64,000 nt of DNA. It comes from Serratia odorifera. Lineage in GTDB: Bacteria > Pseudomonadota > Gammaproteobacteria > Enterobacterales > Enterobacteriaceae. The DNA lies in assembly GCF_900635445.1 (NCBI RefSeq), contig NZ_LR134117.1:1736001-1800000 (forward strand), in the 5' to 3' direction. Positions 11,004 to 21,809 of this stretch are shown here, piece by piece; positions within the stretch are counted from its first letter, which is position 1; each line of letters starts with the position of its first letter. The position numbers and the translations under genes were made by a program. The notes beneath the pieces are model-generated. The model saw only the letters and a program-made list of their open reading frames with translations. It made no database searches and was not told the origin of the DNA.

Positions 11004-12101
11004 GTGAACTTACTCACTATGAGTACTGAAATTTTATTTGTCTTCCTGTTTTCTTTGGCTTTTCTGTTTGTTGCCCGCAAGGTAGCAAAACGTATTGGTT
11101 TGGTTGACAAGCCAAATTATCGCAAACGTCATCAGGGATTAATCCCTCTGGTCGGCGGTATTTCCGTCTACGCCGGTCTGTGTTTTGCCTTCCTTATCTC
11201 CGACCAAACGATTGCGCATGGTAAACTATATCTCGCATGTGCCGGGTGTTTGGTGTTCGTTGGTGCTCTGGACGACCGTTTTGACATCAGCGTTAAAATT
11301 CGCGCCACCATTCAGGCGCTGGTTGGCGTGGCGATGATGGTGTTTGCCGGTCTCTATCTGCGCAGCTTCGGCTACGTGTTCGGCAATTGGGAAATGCTGC
11401 TGGGGCCGTTTGGCTATCTGGTGACGCTGTTCGCAGTGTGGGCTGCGATTAATGCCTTCAATATGGTCGATGGCATCGACGGTCTGCTCGGCGGGCTGTC
11501 CTGTGTGTCGTTTGGCGCGTTGGGCGTCTTGCTGTATGGCAGTGGCCACACGGAACTGGCTTTCTGGTGTTTTGCCATGCTGGCCGCCATTGTTCCCTAT
11601 ATCCTGCTCAACCTCGGCATCCTTGGCCGGCGTTATAAAGTCTTTATGGGTGATGCCGGCAGTACCTTGATTGGCTTTACCGCCATCTGGCTGCTGCTGC
11701 AAAGTTCCCAGGGGCCAAGCCATCCGATCAAACCGGTGACGGCGCTGTGGATTATCGCCATACCGCTGATGGACATGATTGCCATTATGTACCGTCGTCT
11801 GCGCAAGGGCATGAGCCCGTTCTCGCCGGATCGTCAGCACATCCACCATTTGATCATGCGTGCCGGCTTCACGCCTCGGCAGGCGTTTGTGTTAATCACG
11901 CTGGCGGCAGCCATCCTGGCAGCGATCGGCGTGATGGGCGAATGGTTAACATTTATCCCTGAATGGGTAATGTTGGCACTGTTCTTGCTTGCTTTCTTCT
12001 TCTACGGTTATTGCATCAAACGCGCCTGGCGCGTTGCTCGCTACATCAAGCGCGTCAAACGCCGCATCCGGCGCTCGACGGGCGATAAGCAAGTATTATA
12101 A
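11004..12101 (+). CDS. wecA: UDP-GlcNAc:undecaprenyl-phosphate GlcNAc-1-phosphate transferase WecA
   Basis: Membrane enzyme that starts enterobacterial common antigen (and many O antigens) by making GlcNAc-PP-undecaprenol (lipid I). A GTG start at 11004 gives 365 residues beginning MNLLTMSTEI, as in E. coli; an in-frame ATG at 11019 is the alternative. Family landmarks are the conserved DD in GALDDRFD, NAFNMVDGIDGLLGG, KVFMGDAGSTLIG and the HIHH metal/substrate motif. About eleven hydrophobic segments are visible. It is the first gene of the ECA operon, with about 230 bases of leader after the rho terminator. Confidence 0.95.
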   Translation: MNLLTMSTEILFVFLFSLAFLFVARKVAKRIGLVDKPNYRKRHQGLIPLVGGISVYAGLCFAFLISDQTIAHGKLYLACAGCLVFVGALDDRFDISVKIRATIQALVGVAMMVFAGLYLRSFGYVFGNWEMLLGPFGYLVTLFAVWAAINAFNMVDGIDGLLGGLSCVSFGALGVLLYGSGHTELAFWCFAMLAAIVPYILLNLGILGRRYKVFMGDAGSTLIGFTAIWLLLQSSQGPSHPIKPVTALWIIAIPLMDMIAIMYRRLRKGMSPFSPDRQHIHHLIMRAGFTPRQAFVLITLAAAILAAIGVMGEWLTFIPEWVMLALFLLAFFFYGYCIKRAWRVARYIKRVKRRIRRSTGDKQVL

Positions 12102-12120
12102 AAGAGGCTTTTGGGCAGAG

Positions 12121-13173
12121 ATGATTCCAGAGACAACGACTGACAAGAACACCCCGACAATGGATAACGAGCTTGATATTCGAGGTCTGTGCCGCACCCT
12201 ATGGCGCGGCAAGCCGTGGATTGTCGGCATTGCGGTGTTGTTCGCCGCGGTTGCGCTGATCGTTTCTTATCTGGTGAAACAGGAATGGAGCGCTACGGCC
12301 ATCACCGACAGGCCAACGGTCAATGCGCTGGGTGGCTATTATTCTCAGCAGCAGTTTTTGCGTAACCTGGATGTACGGACCATGCCCGCGGTGGCGACCG
12401 ATCAACCGAGCATTGCCGACGAAGCCTATAATGAGTTTATTATGCAACTGGCGGCGTATGATACCCGTCGGGATTTCTGGTTGCAGAGCGACTACTACAA
12501 GCAGCGTCAGGAAGGCGATGCGCGTGCCGACGCGGCGCTGCTCGACGAACTGATCGCCAATATCCAGTTTACACCACGTGATGACAAGAAAACGCCGAAC
12601 GACGGGGTCAAACTGACGGCTGAAACCTCGACGGACGCCAACCGCCTGCTGCGTCAGTACGTGGCCTTTGCCAGCCACCGCGCCGCACTGCATTTGAATG
12701 AAGAAATTCAGGGCGCCTGGGCGGCACGCACCACCTCGATGAAGGCACAGGTCAAGCGGCAGGAAGCGGTAGCGGATGCGGTCTACAAGCGTCAGTTGAA
12801 TACCGTGCAGCAGGCGCTGAAAATCGCTGAAAAGCAGGGTATTGGCCGTACGCAGACCGATACGCCGGCCGAGCAGTTGCCGGATTCCGATCTGTTCCTG
12901 TTGGGCAAGCCGATGTTGCAGGCGCGTCTGGAAGGGTTGCAGGCTTCGGGCCCAACCTACGATCTGGATTACGACCAAAACCGTGCCATGCTGGCCACCT
13001 TGAACGTCGGGCCGACGCTGGATGACAAGTTTCAGACTTACCGCTATTTGCGAACGCCGGAAGAACCGGTAAAACGTGATAGCCCAAGGCGTGTATTCTG
13101 GTTGATCCTGTGGGGCGCAATTGGTGGCCTGCTTGGCGCCGGCGTTGCCTTGACGCGTCGGCCGAAAAAGTAA
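12121..13173 (+). CDS. wzzE: ECA polysaccharide chain-length modulation protein WzzE
   Basis: Polysaccharide co-polymerase (PCP-1, Wzz domain) that sets the length of ECA chains with WzyE. The 350 residues have a short cytoplasmic N-terminus, one membrane segment (about residues 33-53), a large periplasmic domain with coiled-coil character, the proline-rich motif PEEPVKRDSPRR, and a second membrane segment before the final RRPKK. ATG 12121 gives the family length. It follows wecA by 19 bases. Confidence 0.94.
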   Translation: MIPETTTDKNTPTMDNELDIRGLCRTLWRGKPWIVGIAVLFAAVALIVSYLVKQEWSATAITDRPTVNALGGYYSQQQFLRNLDVRTMPAVATDQPSIADEAYNEFIMQLAAYDTRRDFWLQSDYYKQRQEGDARADAALLDELIANIQFTPRDDKKTPNDGVKLTAETSTDANRLLRQYVAFASHRAALHLNEEIQGAWAARTTSMKAQVKRQEAVADAVYKRQLNTVQQALKIAEKQGIGRTQTDTPAEQLPDSDLFLLGKPMLQARLEGLQASGPTYDLDYDQNRAMLATLNVGPTLDDKFQTYRYLRTPEEPVKRDSPRRVFWLILWGAIGGLLGAGVALTRRPKK

Positions 13174-13196
13174 AACCATTATAATAATTCTCTGAT

Positions 13197-13231
13197 GGGC
13201 GCATAAGCGCCCTATTTGCAGGTACGCCTGC
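13197..13231. other. Two tandem hairpins in the wzzE-wecB gap
   Basis: Perfect stems GGGCGC/GCGCCC (13197-13212, loop ATAA) and GCAGG/CCTGC (13218-13231) lie five bases apart in the 84-base gap. There is no T run, so they are unlikely to be a strong terminator. They could stabilise or process the operon mRNA. Confidence 0.5.
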
Positions 13232-13257
13232 GATTAACCGACCAAAAGAGATTCGCT

Positions 13258-14388
13258 GTGAAAGTGTTGACTGTTTTCGGCACCAGGCCTGAAGCCATTA
13301 AAATGGCACCGCTGGTACATGCCTTGGCCAAGGACGAGGCCTTTGAATCAAGAGTCTGCGTAACGGCACAGCATCGTGAGATGTTGGATCAGGTATTACG
13401 GCTATTTGAAATCGTTCCCGATTACGATTTGGATATCATGAAACCCGGCCAAGGGCTGAGCGAAATCACCTGCCGGATCCTAGAAGGCCTGAAAGGGGTT
13501 CTGGAAGAGTTCAAACCGGACGTGGTATTGGTTCATGGTGACACCACCACCACGCTGGCGACCAGTCTGGCGGCGTTTTATCAACGTATTCCGGTTGGCC
13601 ACGTCGAGGCCGGTTTGCGTACCGGCGATCTTTATTCTCCGTGGCCTGAAGAAGCCAACCGCAAGCTTACCGGTCATCTGGCGATGTATCATTTTGCGCC
13701 AACGGAAAATTCGCGGCAAAACCTGCTGCGTGAATCGCTGCCGGATCAACGTATTTTTGTCACCGGCAACACGGTGATCGATGCGCTGTTCTGGGTGCGC
13801 GACCGCATCATGAACGACGCAGCGCTGCGCGACAGTCTGTCGCAACGCTATCCGTTCCTCGACGTCAGTAAAAAACTGATCCTGGTGACCGGCCACCGGC
13901 GCGAAAGCTTCGGCGGCGGCTTTGAGCGCATTTGCAGCGCATTGGCAGAAATTGCCCGCCAGCATCCTGAGGTGCAGGTCGTCTACCCGGTACATCTCAA
14001 CCCGAACGTCAGCGAACCGGTTAACCGCATTCTGAAAGGCATCGGCAACATCATGCTGATCGATCCGCAAGATTATCTGCCGTTTGTCTATCTGATGGCG
14101 CATTCCACCATTATTTTGACCGACTCCGGCGGTATTCAAGAAGAGGCCCCGTCGTTGGGCAAGCCGGTGCTGGTAATGCGAGACACCACCGAACGGCCGG
14201 AGGCGGTTGATGCCGGTACGGTGCGCCTGGTCGGTACTGATGTGGCGACGATCGTCGATTCGGTGAGCCGTCTGCTGACGGACGACGACGAATATCACGC
14301 CATGAGCCGCGCGCATAACCCATACGGTGACGGGCATGCCTGCCAGCGTATCCTCGAAGCTTTGAAGAATCATCAGGTGACACTATGA
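13258..14388 (+). CDS. wecB: UDP-N-acetylglucosamine 2-epimerase (non-hydrolysing)
   Basis: Cytosolic enzyme interconverting UDP-GlcNAc and UDP-ManNAc, the first step toward the ManNAcA unit of ECA. A GTG start at 13258 gives 376 residues beginning [18 protein letters not shown], the exact length and start of E. coli WecB. Conserved segments include [26 protein letters not shown] and the UDP-binding [19 protein letters not shown]. It overlaps wecC by four bases (ATGA), indicating translational coupling. Confidence 0.96.
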   Translation: MKVLTVFGTRPEAIKMAPLVHALAKDEAFESRVCVTAQHREMLDQVLRLFEIVPDYDLDIMKPGQGLSEITCRILEGLKGVLEEFKPDVVLVHGDTTTTLATSLAAFYQRIPVGHVEAGLRTGDLYSPWPEEANRKLTGHLAMYHFAPTENSRQNLLRESLPDQRIFVTGNTVIDALFWVRDRIMNDAALRDSLSQRYPFLDVSKKLILVTGHRRESFGGGFERICSALAEIARQHPEVQVVYPVHLNPNVSEPVNRILKGIGNIMLIDPQDYLPFVYLMAHSTIILTDSGGIQEEAPSLGKPVLVMRDTTERPEAVDAGTVRLVGTDVATIVDSVSRLLTDDDEYHAMSRAHNPYGDGHACQRILEALKNHQVTL

Positions 14389-15647
14389 GTTTTGACACTA
14401 TTTCAGTTATCGGCCTGGGCTACATCGGCCTGCCAACGGCAGCGGCGTTTGCTTCGCGCAAGAAAAAAGTGGTAGGCGTAGATGTTAACCAGCACGCGGT
14501 CGACACCATCAATCGCGGCGCCATTCATATCGTTGAGCCCGATCTGGACCAAGTGGTGAAAACGGCCGTTGACGGCGGCTACCTGCAGGCGGTGACCAGC
14601 CCGCTGCCGGCCGACGCGTTCCTGATCGCGGTGCCGACGCCGTTCAAAGGCGATCATCAGCCGGATCTGGCCTATGTCGAAGCGGCGGCCAGATCGTTGG
14701 CGCCGGTGCTGAAGAAAGGCGATCTGGTGATTCTGGAGTCGACCTCGCCGGTGGGCGCGACCGAACAGATGGCGCAGTGGCTGGCCGAAGCGCGCAGCGA
14801 TCTGAGCTTCCCGCAGGACGCCGGCGAAGCCGCCGACGTGAATATCGCCTATTGCCCCGAGCGCGTTCTGCCTGGGCAGGTGATGGTCGAACTGATTCAA
14901 AACGATCGGGTGATTGGCGGCATGACGCCAAAATGCTCCGAGCGCGCCAGCGCGCTGTACAAGATTTTCCTTGAAGGTGACTGTGTGATCACCAACTCAC
15001 GCACCGCCGAGATGTGCAAGCTGACCGAAAACAGCTTCCGCGACGTCAATATCGCCTTTGCCAACGAACTGTCGCTGATCTGCGCCGATCAAGGGATCAA
15101 CGTCTGGGAGCTGATTCGCCTGGCGAACCGCCATCCTCGCGTCAATATCCTGCAGCCTGGTCCGGGCGTTGGCGGGCACTGCATCGCGGTCGACCCGTGG
15201 TTTATCGTATCGCAGAATCCGCAACAGGCGCGCCTGATCCACACCGCCCGTCTGGTGAACGACGGCAAACCGCTGTGGGTGGTCGATCGCGTCAAGGCCG
15301 CGGTAGCGGATTGCCTGGCGGCGACCGATAAGCGCGCATCCGAAGTGAAAATCGCCTGCTTCGGCCTGGCATTCAAACCCAATATTGACGATCTGCGTGA
15401 AAGCCCGGCAGTGGAAGTGGCGCATCTGATTGCCGAATGGCATCAGGGGGAAACGCTGGTGGTGGAGCCGAACGTCGAGCAACTGCCGAAGACGCTGGCT
15501 GGCCATGTCACGCTGAAAGACATCGCCGGTGCGCTGCAGCAGGCAGACGTGCTGGTGATGCTGGTCGATCACAACGAATTCAAGGCGATTGCGCCTGAAG
15601 ACATCAAGCAAAGCTGGATTGTCGATACCAAAGGAGTGTGGCGTTGA
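14385..15647 (+). CDS. wecC: UDP-N-acetyl-D-mannosamine dehydrogenase
   Basis: NAD-dependent four-electron oxidation of UDP-ManNAc to UDP-ManNAcA, the donor for WecG. The 420 residues start with a Rossmann motif [14 protein letters not shown]. The catalytic Cys lies in [13 protein letters not shown], and a C-terminal UDP-binding segment contains [16 protein letters not shown]. Length equals the E. coli enzyme. It is coupled to wecB upstream and overlaps the rffG start downstream. Confidence 0.96.
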   Translation: MSFDTISVIGLGYIGLPTAAAFASRKKKVVGVDVNQHAVDTINRGAIHIVEPDLDQVVKTAVDGGYLQAVTSPLPADAFLIAVPTPFKGDHQPDLAYVEAAARSLAPVLKKGDLVILESTSPVGATEQMAQWLAEARSDLSFPQDAGEAADVNIAYCPERVLPGQVMVELIQNDRVIGGMTPKCSERASALYKIFLEGDCVITNSRTAEMCKLTENSFRDVNIAFANELSLICADQGINVWELIRLANRHPRVNILQPGPGVGGHCIAVDPWFIVSQNPQQARLIHTARLVNDGKPLWVVDRVKAAVADCLAATDKRASEVKIACFGLAFKPNIDDLRESPAVEVAHLIAEWHQGETLVVEPNVEQLPKTLAGHVTLKDIAGALQQADVLVMLVDHNEFKAIAPEDIKQSWIVDTKGVWR

Positions 15648-16711
15648 GTCGTATTCTGGTTACCGGCGGCGCAGGTTTTATCGGCTCCGCCGTGGTAAGG
15701 CATATCATTGACGCCACCGCGGACAGCGTGGTGGTGGTGGATAAACTGACCTATGCCGGCAACCTGGAGTCGCTGGCACCGGCGGCCGCCAGCGAGCGCT
15801 ATGCGTTCGAGCAGGTGGACATCTGCGATCGCGCCGCGCTGGATCGGGTGTTTGCCCAGTACCAGCCGGATGCGGTGATGCACCTGGCGGCGGAAAGCCA
15901 CGTCGATCGCTCAATCGACGGCCCGGCGGCGTTTATCGAAACCAACGTGGTGGGCACCTACACCCTGCTGGAAGCGGCGCGTCATTACTGGCAGCAGCTG
16001 GCCACGCCGCGGCAGCAGGATTTCCGTTTCCACCATATTTCCACCGACGAAGTGTACGGCGATCTGCACGGCACCGACGATCTGTTCACCGAAACCACGC
16101 CGTATGCGCCGAGCAGCCCGTATTCCGCCTCCAAGGCCTCCAGTGACCATCTGGTGCGCGCCTGGTTGCGTACCTACGGTTTGCCGACGCTGATCACCAA
16201 CTGTTCCAATAACTACGGGCCGTATCACTTCCCGGAAAAACTGATCCCGCTGGTAATTCTGAACGCGATTTCCGGCAAGCCGCTGCCGGTGTATGGCGAC
16301 GGTGCACAGGTACGTGACTGGCTGTACGTTGAAGATCACGCTCGGGCGCTGTATCTGGTGGCGACCACCGGCAAAGTGGGCGAAACCTACAACATTGGCG
16401 GCCACAACGAGCGCAAGAATATCGACGTAGTACAGACCATTTGCGATCTGCTGGAACAGCTGGCTCCGAGCAAACCGCAGGGCGTGGCGCAGTACCGCGA
16501 CCTGATCACCTACGTTAAGGATCGTCCGGGCCACGATATGCGTTATGCCATCGACGCCGGTAAAATCGAGCGTGAGCTGGGTTGGCGTCCGCAGGAAACC
16601 TTCGAAAGCGGCATCCGCAAAACGGTAGCCTGGTATCTGGCCAATGAAACCTGGTGGCGTCGCGTGCAGGACGGTTCCTACGCGGGCGAACGCCTGGGCC
16701 TGAGCCAGTAA
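15644..16711 (+). CDS. rffG: dTDP-glucose 4,6-dehydratase (ECA cluster copy)
   Basis: Converts dTDP-glucose to dTDP-4-keto-6-deoxyglucose for synthesis of dTDP-Fuc4NAc. Short-chain dehydrogenase fold: GGAGFIGS Rossmann motif at residues 8-15, STDEVYGD, catalytic YSASKASSD, and [15 protein letters not shown]. The start is taken as TTG 15644: AAAGGAG lies at proper spacing, and this gives 355 residues beginning [11 protein letters not shown], the family length. GTG 15638 is the alternative. The start overlaps the wecC stop. Confidence 0.94.
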   Translation: MSRILVTGGAGFIGSAVVRHIIDATADSVVVVDKLTYAGNLESLAPAAASERYAFEQVDICDRAALDRVFAQYQPDAVMHLAAESHVDRSIDGPAAFIETNVVGTYTLLEAARHYWQQLATPRQQDFRFHHISTDEVYGDLHGTDDLFTETTPYAPSSPYSASKASSDHLVRAWLRTYGLPTLITNCSNNYGPYHFPEKLIPLVILNAISGKPLPVYGDGAQVRDWLYVEDHARALYLVATTGKVGETYNIGGHNERKNIDVVQTICDLLEQLAPSKPQGVAQYRDLITYVKDRPGHDMRYAIDAGKIERELGWRPQETFESGIRKTVAWYLANETWWRRVQDGSYAGERLGLSQ

Positions 16712-16776
16712 CCTCATATCGATAAGGTGCCGCAGGCGTTGCGGCGGCGCCATTGTCGTCAGTTCAGGAGGGCATT

Positions 16777-17658
16777 ATGAAAGGTATTATTCTCGCCGGT
16801 GGTTCAGGAACGCGTCTGCATCCCATCACCCGCGGCATCTCCAAGCAATTACTGCCGATTTACGACAAGCCGATGATTTACTACCCGTTATCGGTGCTGA
16901 TGCTGGCCGGTATTCGGGACGTATTGATTATTTCCACCCCGGAAGATCTGCCATCTTTCCGCCGTCTGCTGGGCAGCGGCGCGGAGTTCGGCATCAATCT
17001 CAGCTACGCCGAGCAGCCGAGCCCGGACGGGCTGGCGCAGGCATTCCTGATCGGTGAGGAATTTATCGGCGGCGAGCCGAGCTGCCTGGTGCTGGGCGAC
17101 AACATCTATTTCGGCCAGGGCTTTAGCCCAAAACTGAAAAACGTGGTGGCGCGCAACCAGGGCGCGACGGTGTTCGGCTACCAGGTGATGGATCCGGAAC
17201 GTTTTGGCGTGGTGGAGTTTGACGAGGACTTCCGCGCGCTGTCCATCGAGGAAAAACCGCAGAAACCGAAGTCAAACTGGGCGGTAACCGGCCTGTATTT
17301 CTATGATAATCAAGTGGTTGATTTTGCCAAGCAGGTCAAGCCGTCAGCGCGAGGCGAGCTGGAAATCACCACCATCAATCAGATGTATATGGAGCGCGGC
17401 CAGTTGAACGTTGAACTGCTGGGACGCGGTTTCGCCTGGCTGGACACCGGCACTCACGACAGCCTGATCGAGGCCAGTACCTTCGTGCAAACGGTGGAAA
17501 AGCGCCAGGGCTTCAAGATTGCCTGCCTGGAAGAGATTGCCTGGCGCAACGGCTGGCTGGACGACGAAGGCGTCAGGCGCGCCGCGCAGGCGCTGTCCAA
17601 GACCGGCTACGGCAAATATCTACTGGATTTGCTGCATGTCCGTCCGCGCCAGTATTGA
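16777..17658 (+). CDS. rffH: Glucose-1-phosphate thymidylyltransferase (ECA cluster copy)
   Basis: Makes dTDP-glucose from dTTP and glucose-1-phosphate, the step before RffG. The 293 residues show the nucleotidyltransferase signature [20 protein letters not shown] at the N-terminus, [11 protein letters not shown], and the terminal motif [13 protein letters not shown] 16777 is preceded by AGGAGG, which settles the start over an upstream in-frame ATG. The 3' end overlaps wecD by 23 bases. Confidence 0.95.
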   Translation: MKGIILAGGSGTRLHPITRGISKQLLPIYDKPMIYYPLSVLMLAGIRDVLIISTPEDLPSFRRLLGSGAEFGINLSYAEQPSPDGLAQAFLIGEEFIGGEPSCLVLGDNIYFGQGFSPKLKNVVARNQGATVFGYQVMDPERFGVVEFDEDFRALSIEEKPQKPKSNWAVTGLYFYDNQVVDFAKQVKPSARGELEITTINQMYMERGQLNVELLGRGFAWLDTGTHDSLIEASTFVQTVEKRQGFKIACLEEIAWRNGWLDDEGVRRAAQALSKTGYGKYLLDLLHVRPRQY

Positions 17659-18358
17659 ACCGCTAAGCTGGGAGAGCGACTACTTCCAGCGCCGCAGCGC
17701 AAAACTGCATTTTGACCCCGCCGCGCCGCTGCTGACCAGCGACGCGCTGGACGCCTATGCGCTGGTACAGGCCAAAATTCCTGCCGCGCGGCTGGATCTG
17801 GCCGATGCGCTGGCGGCTTACGGCTTCCGGCTGGCGGAGGGCGAGATTGACCTTGCGCTAGCTATTGGCACGGAATGTGCTTCTATTCAGCCCCCGCTGC
17901 TGCGGGTCGCAACGCCGTCGGATATCCCCGTACTGCGGGCGGCGGCAGAAAACGTCTTCACCGCCAGCCGCTTTCGCATGCCATGGTATGCCGCACAGGA
18001 CAGTGGGCGATTTTATGCCACCTGGATCGAAAAAGCGGTGCTGGGCACTTTTGACCATCAATGCCTGCTGACGTTAAACGAGGCGCGGCAGCCGACCGGC
18101 TTTGTCAGCCTGCGCGATATCGGCGAAGGGCAGGCGCGCATCGGCCTGTTGGCGGCGCTGCCTGGCACTGGCGGGCAGGGCATTGGGGCACAACTGATGG
18201 CGGCGGCCATCGACTGGTGCCGGCAGCGGCGGATACAGCGCCTGTGGGTGGCGACGCAAATCAGTAACGTCGCCGCGCTACGGCTCTATCAACGGCACGG
18301 GGCTTTGATTGAAAGCACCGCGTATTGGTTATACCGAGGAAAACATGATCCCATTTAA
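17636..18358 (+). CDS. wecD: dTDP-4-amino-4,6-dideoxy-D-galactose acyltransferase WecD (RffC)
   Basis: GNAT-fold enzyme that acetylates dTDP-Fuc4N with acetyl-CoA to give dTDP-Fuc4NAc. The start [13 protein letters not shown] at 17636, inside rffH, matches E. coli WecD. The acetyl-CoA site lies in [21 protein letters not shown], followed by the GNAT C-terminal strand ending ESTAYWLYR. At 240 residues it is a little longer than the 224-residue E. coli protein, mainly in the glycine-rich loop and the tail. It overlaps both rffH and wecE. Confidence 0.92.
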   Translation: MSVRASIEPLSWESDYFQRRSAKLHFDPAAPLLTSDALDAYALVQAKIPAARLDLADALAAYGFRLAEGEIDLALAIGTECASIQPPLLRVATPSDIPVLRAAAENVFTASRFRMPWYAAQDSGRFYATWIEKAVLGTFDHQCLLTLNEARQPTGFVSLRDIGEGQARIGLLAALPGTGGQGIGAQLMAAAIDWCRQRRIQRLWVATQISNVAALRLYQRHGALIESTAYWLYRGKHDPI

Positions 18359-19475
18359 CGCACCACCGGTTGTTGGCACTGAACTCGACTATATGCAGGC
18401 GGCGATGAGCAGCGGCAAACTGTGCGGCGACGGCGGTTTTACCCGCCGCTGTCAGCAATGGATGGAGCAGCATTTCGCCAGCCCGAAGGTGCTGTTGACC
18501 CCGTCCTGTACCGCCTCGCTGGAAATGGCCGCCATCCTGCTCGACATTCAGCCGGGTGACGAAGTGATCATGCCGAGCTTCACCTTCGTGTCTACCGCCA
18601 ACGCCTTTGTGCTGCGCGGCGCCAAGATGGTGTTTGTCGACGTACGTCCAGACACCATGAATATTGATGAAAGCAAAATCGAAGCGGCCATCACCGAAAA
18701 AACCCGCGTTATCGTACCGGTGCATTACGCTGGCGTGGCGTGCGAAATGGACACCATCATGGCGTTGGCCACCAAGTACAATCTGTACGTGGTGGAAGAC
18801 GCGGCCCAGGGCGTGATGTCTACCTACAAGGGCAAGGCGCTGGGCACCATCGGCCACATCGGCGCGTTCAGTTTCCATGAAACCAAGAACTACACCGCCG
18901 GCGGTGAGGGCGGTGCCACGCTGATCAACGATCCAACGCTGATTGACCGGGCGGAAATCGTGCGTGAAAAAGGCACCAACCGCAGCCAGTTCTTCCGTGG
19001 CCAGGTGGATAAATACACCTGGCGCGATATCGGCTCCAGCTACCTGATGTCCGACTTGCAGGCCGCCTATCTGTGGGCGCAGCTGGAAGCCGCCGAGCGT
19101 ATCAATCAGCGCCGCCTGCGCCTGTGGCAGAGCTATTACGACGCCTTCAAGCCGCTGGCCGATGCCGGGCGCATCGATTTACCGGTTATCCCGCAGGGCT
19201 GCGTGCACAACGCGCACATGTTCTACCTCAAGCTGAAGGACATCAACGACCGTTCCGCCTTTATCGACTACCTGAAAGAAGCGGAAATCATGACGGTGTT
19301 CCATTACATTCCGCTGCATGCCTGCCCGGCCGGCGAAAAGTTTGGCCGTTTTGCCGGTGACGATCGCTTCACCAGCAAGGAAAGCGAGCGTCTGGTGCGC
19401 CTGCCGCTGTTCTATAACCTGTCTGATGTCAATCAGCGTACGGTCATCAACACCGTGTTGAGCTACCTCGCCTGA
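18345..19475 (+). CDS. wecE: dTDP-4-amino-4,6-dideoxygalactose transaminase
   Basis: PLP-dependent aminotransferase (DegT/DnrJ/EryC1 family) using glutamate to aminate dTDP-4-keto-6-deoxyglucose to dTDP-Fuc4N. The 376 residues start [11 protein letters not shown] at ATG 18345, preceded by GAGGAAA. The PLP lysine is in FHETKNYTAGGEGG (about residue 181), and the DAAQG cofactor-contact motif is upstream of it. It overlaps wecD and is followed after one base by wzxE. Confidence 0.95.
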   Translation: MIPFNAPPVVGTELDYMQAAMSSGKLCGDGGFTRRCQQWMEQHFASPKVLLTPSCTASLEMAAILLDIQPGDEVIMPSFTFVSTANAFVLRGAKMVFVDVRPDTMNIDESKIEAAITEKTRVIVPVHYAGVACEMDTIMALATKYNLYVVEDAAQGVMSTYKGKALGTIGHIGAFSFHETKNYTAGGEGGATLINDPTLIDRAEIVREKGTNRSQFFRGQVDKYTWRDIGSSYLMSDLQAAYLWAQLEAAERINQRRLRLWQSYYDAFKPLADAGRIDLPVIPQGCVHNAHMFYLKLKDINDRSAFIDYLKEAEIMTVFHYIPLHACPAGEKFGRFAGDDRFTSKESERLVRLPLFYNLSDVNQRTVINTVLSYLA

Positions 19476-19476
19476 T

Positions 19477-20727
19477 ATGTCGTTGGCAAAAGCATCGGTC
19501 TGGACCGCCGGCTCTACGCTGATCAAGATTGGCGTGGGGTTGCTGGTGGTCAAATTGCTGGCGGTGGCGTTCGGCCCCAGCGGCGTTGGCCAGGCGGGTA
19601 ACTTCCGCCAGTTGATTACCGTGCTCGGCGTGCTGTCCGGCGCCGGGATTTTTAATGGCGTCACCAAGTACGTGGCGGAGTTTCACCAGGATCCGCAGCG
19701 CCTGCGCATGGCGGTCGGCACCGCGTCCAGCATTGTGCTCGGCTTTTCGACGCTGCTGGCGTTGGTGTTTCTGTTTGCGGCACAGCCGATCAGCATTGGG
19801 CTGTTTGGCCATGCGCAATACGTCAACGTGATACGCGCGGTGGCGTTTATTCAGATGGGCATCGCCTACGCCAACCTGTTTTTAGCCATTCTCAAGGGCT
19901 ATCGCGACGCGATGGGTAACGCCGCTGCGGTGATTGGCGGCAGCCTGATTGGCGTTGTCGCCTTTGTCATCTGCTTCAAACTGGGCGGTTACGAGGGGGC
20001 GCTGGCCGGACTGGCGCTGGTGCCGGCGCTGGTGGTGCTGCCGGCGGGCATACTGCTGTGGCGGCGCGACAACCTGCCGTTGCGCTATCTGGCGCTGGCA
20101 TGGGACAAGGCGTTGGCCAGCCATCTGGGCAAGTTCACCATCATGGCGCTGATCACCTCCGTGACGCTGCCGGTGGCCTATGTCATGATGCGTAACCTGC
20201 TGGCGGCGCATTACAGCTGGGACGAGGTGGGGATTTGGCAGGGGGTGAGCAGCATTTCCGATGCCTACCTGCAGTTTATCACCGCATCGTTTACCGTTTA
20301 TCTGCTGCCGACGCTGTCGCGTTTGAGCGACAAAGGGGCGATTACCCGCGAAATCGTCCGCTCGCTGACGTTCGTGCTACCGGCGGTGGCCGCCGCGAGC
20401 TTTGCCGTCTGGCTGCTGCGCGACTTCGCCATCTGGCTGCTGTTTTCGGACAAGTTTATCGCCATGCGCGATCTGTTCGCCTGGCAACTGGTGGGCGACG
20501 TGCTGAAGGTCGGCGCCTACGTGTTTGGTTATCTGGTGATCGCCAAAGCGTCGCTACGTTTTTACCTGTTGGCCGAAGTCAGCCAGTTTGTCCTGCTGAC
20601 GGCGTTCGCGCATTGGCTGATCCCGCTGCACGGGGCGTTGGGCGCGGCACAAGCCTATATGGCCACCTACATCGTGTATTTCACGCTGTGTAGCCTGATA
20701 TTTATTCTTTATCGTAGACGAGTATGA
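19477..20727 (+). CDS. wzxE: Lipid III flippase WzxE
   Basis: Polysaccharide-specific transport protein of the MOP superfamily that moves undecaprenyl-PP-linked ECA trisaccharide to the periplasmic face. The 416 residues are strongly hydrophobic with about twelve membrane segments, starting [19 protein letters not shown]. Length equals the E. coli protein. It overlaps wecF by four bases (ATGA). Confidence 0.94.
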   Translation: MSLAKASVWTAGSTLIKIGVGLLVVKLLAVAFGPSGVGQAGNFRQLITVLGVLSGAGIFNGVTKYVAEFHQDPQRLRMAVGTASSIVLGFSTLLALVFLFAAQPISIGLFGHAQYVNVIRAVAFIQMGIAYANLFLAILKGYRDAMGNAAAVIGGSLIGVVAFVICFKLGGYEGALAGLALVPALVVLPAGILLWRRDNLPLRYLALAWDKALASHLGKFTIMALITSVTLPVAYVMMRNLLAAHYSWDEVGIWQGVSSISDAYLQFITASFTVYLLPTLSRLSDKGAITREIVRSLTFVLPAVAAASFAVWLLRDFAIWLLFSDKFIAMRDLFAWQLVGDVLKVGAYVFGYLVIAKASLRFYLLAEVSQFVLLTAFAHWLIPLHGALGAAQAYMATYIVYFTLCSLIFILYRRRV

Positions 20728-21809
20728 CCATACTGATTCACGTACTGGGATCTGATATCCCTCATCACAATCAGACCGTGCTGCGCTTCTTCAATGACGT
20801 GCTGGCAACCCGCCTGCCATCCCGGCAGGTGAGCCATTTTATGGTCGCGGCGCAGGACGTGGCGGCGTTGGGGCAGTTTCCTGCGCTGACGATCGAGAGC
20901 TTTCCGGACAAGAAAAGCCTGGCGCAGGCGGTGATAGCTCGCGCCGGCGCCGATCGCGACAGCCGTTACTTCTGGCATGGACAGTTCAACCCCACGCTAT
21001 GGCTGGCGCTGCTAAGCGGTAAAATCGCGCCGCGCCAGGTGAGCTGGCATATCTGGGGCGCGGATCTGTACGAAAACGCCACCAGTTGGAAGTTCCGGCT
21101 GTTCTATCTGCTGCGCCGTATTGCACAAGGGCGGGTTGGACACGTGTTTGCCACGCGCGGCGATCTGATTCATTACCAGCAACGCCACGCCCGGGTACCG
21201 GCGTCGCTGCTGTATTTCCCGACCCGTATGGATCCGGCGCTCACCGGCGTGGAAGTCGAAAAAAACCTCGCCGGTCCGATGACCATTCTGGTGGGTAACT
21301 CCGGCGACCGCACCAACCGCCATATAGAAGCGCTGACCGCTATCCACCAGCAGTTTGGCGCTGGCGTGCGGGTGATAGTACCCATGGGCTATCCGGCCAA
21401 CAACGACGGCTATATCGAACAGGTGCGGGCGGCGGGTGTGCAGCTGTTCGGCGACAAAAACCTGCAGTTGCTGACCCGGCAGGTGGCGTTCGACGATTAC
21501 CTGAACATGCTGCGCAGCTGCGATCTGGGGTACTTTATCTTTGATCGCCAGCAGGGTATTGGCACGCTGTGCCTGCTGATTCAGTTTGGCGTGCCGTTCG
21601 TGCTCAGCCGTCAGAACCCGTTCTGGCAGGATCTGGCCGAACAACATTTGCCGGTGCTGTTCTACGGTGACTCGCTGGATGAAGCGGTGGTACGCGAAGC
21701 GCAGCGCCAGTTGGCAGCGGTCGACAAGCAAGACATCGCCTTCTTCAATCCGAACTACGTCGATGGCTGGCAGCAGGCGTTGGCGCTGGCTGCGGGAGAA
21801 ACGCCATGA
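20724..21809 (+). CDS. wecF: TDP-Fuc4NAc:lipid II Fuc4NAc transferase
   Basis: Family GT56 glycosyltransferase (RffT) that adds the third sugar, Fuc4NAc, to form ECA lipid III. The 361 residues begin [20 protein letters not shown] as in E. coli, with conserved segments [10 protein letters not shown] and [12 protein letters not shown] and a C-terminal [18 protein letters not shown]. It is soluble or peripheral, with no membrane span. It overlaps wzxE upstream and wzyE downstream by four bases each. Confidence 0.94.
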   Translation: MTILIHVLGSDIPHHNQTVLRFFNDVLATRLPSRQVSHFMVAAQDVAALGQFPALTIESFPDKKSLAQAVIARAGADRDSRYFWHGQFNPTLWLALLSGKIAPRQVSWHIWGADLYENATSWKFRLFYLLRRIAQGRVGHVFATRGDLIHYQQRHARVPASLLYFPTRMDPALTGVEVEKNLAGPMTILVGNSGDRTNRHIEALTAIHQQFGAGVRVIVPMGYPANNDGYIEQVRAAGVQLFGDKNLQLLTRQVAFDDYLNMLRSCDLGYFIFDRQQGIGTLCLLIQFGVPFVLSRQNPFWQDLAEQHLPVLFYGDSLDEAVVREAQRQLAAVDKQDIAFFNPNYVDGWQQALALAAGETP

